Source: Branchiostoma floridae
Lineage: Eukaryota > Chordata > Leptocardii > Amphioxiformes > Branchiostomatidae
Assembly: GCF_000003815.2 (NCBI RefSeq)
Contig: NC_049993.1
Coordinates: forward strand, 10,115,505 to 10,179,504
Reading direction: 5' to 3'
Length of the DNA: 64,000 nt
Shown in pieces: positions 57,301-64,000 of this stretch (its first letter is position 1; each line of letters opens with the position of its first letter). The notes under the pieces are model-generated. The model was not told where the DNA came from. It did not search any database and saw only the letters and a list, made by a program, of their open reading frames with translations. The position numbers and the translations under genes are program-made.

Positions 57301-57595
57301 CCTACTGAAAGTTCTCGACGTAGACCAGACGTCAACGCTTTACGTCAGAAACAGCGTCGCCATGTTGGTGTCCTTCATTGCTTTCCGGATAACGGCAAAT
57401 GGCATTAACCTCTATAACCTGTTCTGGCTTGCCTTTACGGACGACTTTTATCAGTTGACTTTGGCTGAGTATGTCAGTTTTGTTGGCGGCCTCCTCGTGT
57501 TTTCAGTACTGAACTGTTACTGGTTGAGAAAGATGATCAAAGGAGCCATCAGACTTTTGCATGGGCAGAAGAAATATGACCCAACTTTCTTCTAA
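51313..57595 (+). CDS. TLC domain-containing protein, TLCD4 (TMEM56)-like, six coding exons
   Basis: Exons 51313-51485, 52448-52537, 54265-54323, 55364-55452, 56516-56589 and 57298-57595 join in phase with AG/GT borders: 783 nt, 260 residues, close to vertebrate TLCD4 (about 263). The frame is intact. The order of features matches the TLC family: first membrane span (LATFLCTIVVCLCIFKFIG), ETMMALAHSAVVGVASWYVY, the loop FIDSIFFGFSVSDLVLLVIY, the paired histidines in FGLPFVLHHMMAAFNGYVVL, MMMELSGPCTNMR, then two more hydrophobic segments and a basic tail (RKMIKGAIRLLHGQKKYD). An untranslated first exon is likely, since AG precedes the ATG by 10 nt. The introns contain hAT-like and mariner-like MITEs and one gap. 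Related TLC proteins affect membrane lipid composition; the role here is not known. Confidence 0.92.
51816..52161. mobile_element. hAT-like MITE, copy 1
   Basis: CAGGGCTCGAAATAC at the left and GTATTTCGAGCCCT at the right. Interior hairpins include cctgcactggtgcagg. In intron 1 of the TLCD4-like gene. Target duplication not clear here. Confidence 0.75.
52785..53640. repeat. dispersed repeats in TLCD4-like intron 2
   Basis: Begins attaccttcggcaagaaggt. Contains gggccccctagcgg twice (52923 and 53050) with ctgcagcgg and ggaactgctggg, and later several tatgcaaatgag/atttgcata inverted motifs (53208, 53465 and 53583). Related to 21345-22080 and 50935-51260. Confidence 0.55.
54026..54233. mobile_element. 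mariner-like MITE with CGCGG-rich interior
   Basis: Ends CTGTAAATG and CATTTACAG with TA on both sides (54024-54025 and 54234-54235). The interior repeats ttcgcggt and its inverse accgcgaa, making a strong foldback. 208 bp, in TLCD4-like intron 2, 30 bp before the exon at 54265. Confidence 0.8.
54499..55283. mobile_element. hAT-like element, copy 2
   Basis: CAGGGCTCGAAATAC and GTATTTCGAGCCCTG as inverted ends. ACTTA flanks both sides (54494-54498 and 55284-55288). 785 bp, non-coding interior with ttgcacctgtgcaag-type hairpins. In TLCD4-like intron 3. Confidence 0.85.
55886..55985. other. assembly gap (100 N)
   Basis: Exactly 100 N in TLCD4-like intron 4. No exon is missing there: phase and family order join exons 4 and 5 directly. 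Confidence 0.99.
56098..56265. mobile_element. diverged relative of the MULE-like MITE
   Basis: tctccaagcagatcctacgg at the left and ggatctgctaggagatta at the right, with ggtatcaaggctggccaagg inside. Similar to the ends at 40269 and 40431 but with GATC instead of GACC. In TLCD4-like intron 4. Confidence 0.6.
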
Positions 57596-58680
57596 AACAT
57601 ATTTGGTATTAATTGGAGTACATGTATAATTTTGTATGGTCATAGTATTTTTTGTAGAATTGATTTATTTTGTAAAATGTCATGCGTATAAGTGTGATTT
57701 CTTCTTTGTGAAAATTGATTTGATTTTCTTAGATTTTTTAGAATTGATTTGTAAAGTGTCATGCACACGGCACTTTGTGTGATCTCTTGTTTGGGAATTT
57801 TTTATTTGATTATCTTGATTTCCAAAGAAACTTATTATAATGACATTAGTGAACTATATCAAAAGTGATTTATATTTAAAGTGTACTTACCTCGGATTTA
57901 TGCTGCTAGATTTGTTACTAAATCCACAAGAATAAGTGACCAGGCCAGTTGCTGCAGAGATTATATGTATTTAGCATATAAAATATATATCTCATACACT
58001 TGGATTCAAGTTCGTGTTGTTCAACATTTCATGCACTGTGTAACTGCCTAGTGGCACATAAGGCAATAAGCATTCAAACATTCCTTGCTGTTTCTGTTGC
58101 AGGGTATACACATGTGTATTTTTACATGGAGGGGTTGCTAGCCCTTTGAGGTACAAAATTTACATGTGCATGTTCCACAAACAAGGCAACCCTAGTTTAT
58201 GTCCAGACAGAGAAAATTCAAGGTAGTGTTCCAACTGAGATGCCCTACCCAGGACTTGAACTACTGTTACAGTATTACTGTAGGTATAATGCACCAGTTA
58301 CCAACTGTAATATATTTAAGAACAAATGTTGAATGGTCACCTAGTAAGGTAATATTAATAATAATGATATCCCATCTTTAGTCTGCATATATCATTGAGA
58401 ATGAAGAGAAGTTGGAGGTTTCTGATGCAGTGTTGACAAAAAGTCTATCACGTTATAGTGATTTAAGTCTGCATCTCAATGTTCATAATACTATGGATTG
58501 CAACTGAAGTCACATGTAAAGTTGGTCCAGGCTTAAACGGGGTCAAGTGGCCAGACAACATTGTTGACAAAACCTCACCGTGTCCTTGGTTATAGAATTG
58601 ATGTAAAAATAAACAATTCATCCGCCAGGCTAAGCAACTAGTCTTTTGCTTGAAGTGTGTTCTATGTCCTGAGAAGTGAT
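57596..58680. other. 3' flank of TLCD4-like gene
   Basis: AT-rich, no coding signal. A canonical AATAAA close to the stop was not seen. Confidence 0.4.
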
Positions 58681-58728
58681 CTTCAATGGCCAGGTGGTCC
58701 TTTAATGATGTGGAGGTAGGCACTAGTA

Positions 58729-58911
58729 CAGAAGAAGCCAGTTGATTGCACAACAGATAATTGCACACTTCTGTTAACTGCACAAAATTCCAAAATCCCG
58801 TGGTGGTGCAGTCCAGCTTAATAGCTTTGTTGCGCCATTCGGATAATTGCACGATATGCACTGGCAAATGGGGTGTGCAAGTAAGCGGCTTCTTCTGTAC
58901 AGGTTTGACTG
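58729..58911. mobile_element. mariner-like MITE (partly degraded)
   Basis: CAGAAGAAGCC (58729) and GGCTTCTTCTG (to 58897) are inverted ends with TA next to both. The right end continues tacaggtttgactgta, the same outer sequence as the element at 45956-46358. Interior has attgcac/gtgcaa motifs. Flanks carry direct copies of caggtggtcctt (58691 and 58928). Confidence 0.65.
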
Positions 58912-58984
58912 TATATCAATCATTGTCAGGTGGTCCTTATTATGTAGAAGTGGTCACGTTTTGGCTCACAGGTTAATTGTAATG

Positions 58985-59342
58985 CAGGGCTCGAAATACT
59001 GGGTGCATGTGCACCCAAGGAGCTGTGCACCCAATTATTTTCTGTGGGTTCACCCAAATATTTTCTCACTTTTATGTATGTAAAGATATCAAAGTATACT
59101 AGACTAAGTATACATCTGATTTTTTACATCATATTCTTGACATCTAAGTGTTGGAAAGATAATAAAATGTCTGCCATTATATACTTGTTAAGAATTTGAT
59201 AGCTTTTAACTAAGTTTTATTATTATGTTACTACTTAAATTTAAGTGGTGCACCCAGAAATTTTTTAAGCTGGGTGCACCCAGAAATTTTTTAAGCTGGG
59301 TGCACCAGTGCACCTAATCCCCAAAATGAATTTTGAGCCCTG
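58985..59342. mobile_element. hAT-like MITE, copy 3
   Basis: CAGGGCTCGAAATAC at the left, TTTTGAGCCCTG at the right, TAATG directly repeated on both sides (58980-58984 and 59343-59347). Interior holds gtgcatgtgcac and a tandem copy of cccagaaattttttaagctg (59247 and 59279). Confidence 0.85.
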
Positions 59343-59347
59343 TAATG

Positions 59348-60360
59348 GAATATTTAAATCTATACTTAACTTTCATTTCACTATCCGATTAAACGTCTGT
59401 CTATAGGAAGTCACTCTCTGCAGCACAGAAACTTAACAGGCAACAGAATTTTCTGGTTTTGGGTAATTCCTTGCAAACAACCTGTGGACATTACAAAAAC
59501 TCATGTAGATCAAGGTGCTTTGCACTTTATGAAGTCATCAGTCCAACATGATATGCGACGCATTTGCTTTATTTTCAAATCGTCTTTCTTGTACAAAATA
59601 TCTACAGTATGTACGTACAAAACTAACTTCTTTTTCACAATATACAAACTCAAGTTTTACCTGGCAGTTTTGACGAACTGTAATGTTGTTACATGTTTGG
59701 GTAAACGTTGCATGCCAGCATGCGTTTCACAAGAGGACAGAAAGAATAAGAACAATCTTTTGAAATAAAAAGGACAGGGAGCTACATCTGTACATGTAGA
59801 GAGAACGCAAGAAACAAATTTGTACAAGCAACTAAAACAGGCTTTTGTAAGTAGACTGTAACATTGTGTTTTGACTTTCCTTGAAGAAAAGGCAACAGAT
59901 TTGAGCAAAAGCAAGTAAGTTGGGGCAGCTAAAGTGCTGTTTTTCTCTGCTACCCTTTTCTGTGTCAAACTAAGGAAGTTGGTAAAACTGTCTTCTTCAT
60001 ATCTGCAACAGGATTGGGGGAGTGTTTTTAGAAACCATGTTTTGTGTCTTGGCGCTCTTAATATCAATATGATTCATTAATTGTTAGTCTGACAGGGATC
60101 CCAGCAGCAGTATAATCAAAAATGGATACAACAATACGACGATGAGAGTTTCTAGTATTTGTTTTTCAAAAATGCGTCTTTGGCAGAAATTATTGCAGAT
60201 TGCATGAACATGTCATATTTCGATTCTAATTGGCATAAAAAAAGCTTTTTTGTGGTTATTGGTAACTGCCTTTAACATTTATCCATCTTCCGAATGGAAA
60301 AAAAAAGTGAACTGTCAAGTTGACGAAGAAGCCTCTGGCTCCTATACACTTTGTCAGAGT
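59348..60360. other. no gene seen
   Basis: AT-rich. The reading frames on both strands at 59480-60067 show no family resemblance or splice context. Confidence 0.4.
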
Positions 60361-60364
60361 TGCT

Positions 60365-60677
60365 AATTTCGAAGCAGATCCTATAGTGTCAAAAGCTACC
60401 AGAGGAGTGAAGCCTGCCTAGGAGTGTGTCTGGCTACCAGACTTTGTCCCGGACAAAGCCAAAAGTCGCTTGAAAAATTATTAGCACCTCGGATATTCAT
60501 GTAGCTGTTAATATGGCAACAGGGAGAGGCAGCAACACCATTGTTGAACAGAAACGCTCCTCCCTGTTTAAGTGACGGCAGATCCCTGGTAGCTAATGCA
60601 CACTCCTAGGCCGGCTTCACTCCTCTGCCAGCTTTTGATACAATCTTAGGCTACTATTGGATCTGCTTGGAGATGAA
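60365..60677. mobile_element. diverged MULE-like MITE relative, interrupted
   Basis: gaagcagatcctatagtgtc at the left and actattggatctgcttggag at the right, with ccagcttttgatacaatctt inside. The middle (about 60430-60600) is unrelated and bracketed by ctaggagtgtgtctggctac and gctaatgcacactcctaggc, itself an inverted pair, so a second insertion is likely. Confidence 0.5.
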
Positions 60678-60679
60678 GA

Positions 60680-63600
60680 GTTGCGAGGTTGTAAACCGAA
60701 GGTACAGACATCTCATTCCAGCAGCGACAGTTTTCTTTGCAGAATATGGAAGGAAACTAGCCTGGTATTCTAGCTAGGATTCAGTCCTCTGATCATTTCT
60801 ACACACAACAGTCTGGCTCCCATCTTTGTTGAAACGCTGTACATGCAGTTCAATTTTTGAGAGTCGTATTTTATAATTCTCAGGAGTGTAATGGGGATCA
60901 AACTTCTGAATGCTTGTTTGATTCGATACCATTTCATCACGAGGTTTGTAAACTTTGAGTTAAAGTCTTCGTTTATAAGCGAATACTGACATGTCAATCT
61001 TTCTCTCTAATAGATGCCAGACTATTCAGTGAAGAAGCGATCAGAGAAATGACAGAGCTAGAGTAGAGTGGATACCAGACTAAGACATAACATTAAAACA
61101 ACAGTATGGGACATGTATATACAGCTGCGCACGGAGTGTCCACAACCCCTCGGTGGAAATGGGAAATGGAATGGTCCAAGATAAAGAGGCACCTCAAAGA
61201 TAGACCAAGAGTCACACGTTGTAAGAATGAGAAGAAAAATAAAACAAAAAGGGACACCACTTTATAGTGCAGAAAAAATGTTTTAATTAATATTCAACAA
61301 ACTACTAACAGCGATTAATTAATAGGAGTAAAAACGAGTGTTAGAAGCTGTGCGGTTAAATTTCCTGAGTATATGTAATACACAGCAATGCCTGGCGACT
61401 CCACACATGCACCTCTTACACTTACTGGAAATCAAAAGACGATACAAATGAATAAAATGACAGCAAAGAGATTGAAATATTCCACCTTCCTTTCAGGGTA
61501 CTATCCTGGGCAATAGGTTAAAATGGAGACGTCACTCTATCACTAATTTTTTAAGATAAATTTTCAAGTCTCAGATTTGAAAAAAGAATTGTTTTAACGT
61601 TAGCTCCTAAAAACCATTCTAGGTAATTTTTATTAAGTCAATGCATAAAAAGGTATCAAATCACAGCAAATATAATTTCATCCAATTGCCCAGTATCTTT
61701 CTATGACCATAACCATTACAATTATGTCACCACAAACATTAACAGACAATAACTTTTGACCGCACAGAAAACTAAATGTGTGGAAAGAGTGACACAATAC
61801 AGTATTGTTGGAGTGGACATAAAACAGTGTTTCAAGCTATAGAACTCATTCAACAACTTTAAAAGGGTAATATAATTATCTAAAGACAGGGTAAAGAAAG
61901 TGCAATTGGCGGTTCAATAGCTACAATGTACATTCAAGTCATGACAGTTAACTTGAAAGTTTATCTGTGTTGGTAGAAGTCATTCTGAATCACTGAAGTT
62001 GAACTGTAATTTTCAAAGCAAAACTCGGACTGTTCCAAATTTCTTTAACATGGGAATGAGCAATCCGCCATTTTTGTGACGTCACATTGCAGAAAATCCA
62101 TGGTGCCCCGCATCTTTGTTGATTAGGGCTTTACAATCATCCCTCAACCGAGACGGGGGGCGCCATAGGTTTTCTGCAACTTATGATCTGTGCAACGTGT
62201 CTTATCTCCATAAAATGGAGTCATGGAAGGTATGGATTGCAAACTTCTTTGTAAGAACGATTCAACTTCGATTCAGATGTTGTGACAGTGATTTTCATAC
62301 AAGACTGTGTAAAATAAAAATGTGTGGTCGTACAACATTACCTACAGGTAAAACAGGACAGCCAGAATATTGGAGCAATGATACGTGACCCATGTGCATG
62401 AAATAAAGAAAAGACAGCTTGTGGCAAAGTGCAAAACTTGCATTAGAAATTTCTATCATATATATATGTGTATATATATACCATTCTATATGACTGTGCT
62501 AAGTGTCGAAATACATGTGCAACGTGAGCTAGTTATAAGCATGTGATATTGTACATATTGTTTCATCATCATAGAATTATACTTGTAGTGTATAACATGT
62601 TATCTAGAAAGTTAGTTATATCAATCATTGTTAAAACTCACTACCAACTCTGCCACACGCTGGGAGTTAGCAAGGCAGTGACTATACCCTTCCCATCATG
62701 CTTCAATGCATCCCACAATGCCACAAAAAATATCCATTTTCACCTTACCATCATTAAAAACAGTACAAGAATTCCATGCAAGTAGACAATGGTATAGAGT
62801 CAGGCTCTAGCTTACCTTGGAATCATGTGATATGGCATTTTGAACTAATTATGGTAATGTCTCATGTTAGGTGGATATGTATTACCACTGCAATAACATT
62901 TAAACACATGTATGTTTACAAAGTATACGTTTGGTGATCTCATACATACATATACAAGTAGAGAGACAGTTGATAGGCAGCAGCAAAAACGATAGTAGTA
63001 TATAAAAGCATTTTTTTTCAGATATTGCATGGGATGCCTGTTTTCAGATCTTAAAACAACAGTTTTTAGCTCAGAGTTGGTGACTGAATCATGTATAGAT
63101 TTTTTTGTTTGTTGAAATTAGTGACTGTGAAACTGTAGAAATCTTTTGGTTAAGAGTAACAACAATACAATCAAGTGAGAGAGGAAAAAAAATACATTAA
63201 TGTCAGTAGAGGATCTGTAGGGCCCCACCCCTGAGGTGCTGCCAAAAATTACAGTGATACATGGCCAGCACCACTCTAAAATAGGGGTGGTCAGGATTAA
63301 TTCCTCAGTCTAGTATTAATGACAGTTATAGAGCGATGAACACAAAACAGAAAAAGAAAATCTCGACATATAAGGCATCCAAAACAGTTCAGTGAGGCAC
63401 TGTTAGGTTCGTGCAGCAGGTTTCAAATTTCCAACATTTCCAGTATAGTTTTAGTACATGTAAGTTTAAGGTAAAGTTCTAAGCTATAAGGTCAGCTACA
63501 GTGAGAGGCAAAGAAGGATACGTAAAGAAAGTGTTCTAACTGGCTTTGTCTGTACAGTGCTTTATACTTAAGGTGAACAGCATAGCCAATCTTGATAGCA

Positions 63601-64000
63601 CTGGCCTCTCTTTCTACTACTCTACTATCTACAGTATAATATCACTAGCATCTAGCAAACATGCACTATATAAGGATATAGCATAGTTTTGTGAATAATA
63701 TCAGACTGGCTTCAGGTTACAAAATATACATATACTGCATTTGGATCTTCACACGTACAGTTTTATACCTCGGGCGTGGGTACGTTAGGAAATCTCATCA
63801 CCACACAAGGACTAATGCACATACGGTTCATACAAAAGTTGTCAGACAACTGCAAACGTGTGGCCATGCTTTTCAAGTGCCCCCTAGCTACTTCTGACAG
63901 AAGTGCACTTCATGTTTTTGTTAGATACATGTAATAATTACTAAAGATCTTTGCAGTGACTTGTGTAAAGATGGCTAAAACACCAGGAACAACAACCATT
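60680..64000. other. no gene seen
   Basis: AT-rich, no exon or RNA gene supported. Many scattered AATAAA-like motifs. It could hold untranslated sequence of a neighbouring gene, but nothing shows it. Confidence 0.4.

Overview
This is an animal nuclear genome segment: multi-exon protein genes with GT-AG introns, many short inverted-repeat transposons, a tRNA-derived SINE, a LINE, satellites and four assembly gaps (N at 753-1016, 2186-2285, 7149-7248 and 55886-55985). The gene set (kelch-like, rolling stone-like, nrf-6-like acyltransferase, TLC-domain protein) and the repeat style suggest an invertebrate deuterostome. A lancelet (Branchiostoma) is my best guess, but that is inference.

Layout. 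1-4170: a 157-bp satellite. 4176-4875: an array of 24-bp palindromes spaced about 31 bp apart. 5447-5553: an orphan first exon of a kelch-like gene (-). 5673-9430: a broken LINE (-), interrupted at about 6633-7248 by foreign sequence that holds a fragment of a kelch-like exon on the opposite strand. 10333-15793: a five-exon kelch-like gene (-), whose first exon-intron boundary has been tandemly copied about ten times (15100-15687). 16845-17930: a TA-flanked inverted-repeat element. 18142-19917: a second kelch-like gene, coded in one exon (+). 21200-22920: dispersed and tandem repeats. 25560-26152: a decayed Crypton/ZMYM-like domain (-). 27008-27352: a Harbinger-like MITE. 27814-29308: a two-exon rolling stone-like gene (+). 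30847-47028: a 16-exon nrf-6-like acyltransferase gene (-), whose introns carry MITEs, a SINE, a 2.3-kb tandem duplication and a nested mariner-like MITE. 51313-57595: a six-exon TLCD4-like gene (+). 57600-64000: mostly repeat relics and non-coding sequence.

Four genes could be joined exon by exon with consistent phase at every junction. The rolling stone, nrf-6-like and TLCD4-like frames are open (329, 688 and 260 residues). The five-exon kelch gene needs one extra base in a C-run at 10932-10934 to read through to about 615 residues. The genes do not form an evident pathway. The two kelch-like genes would be Cullin-3 adaptor candidates by family, and the other three encode multi-pass membrane proteins. 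The most unusual sequence features are the helically phased palindrome array, two separate tandem duplications of 5' splice sites inside genes, and a MULE-like MITE family with two verifiable 9-bp target duplications.
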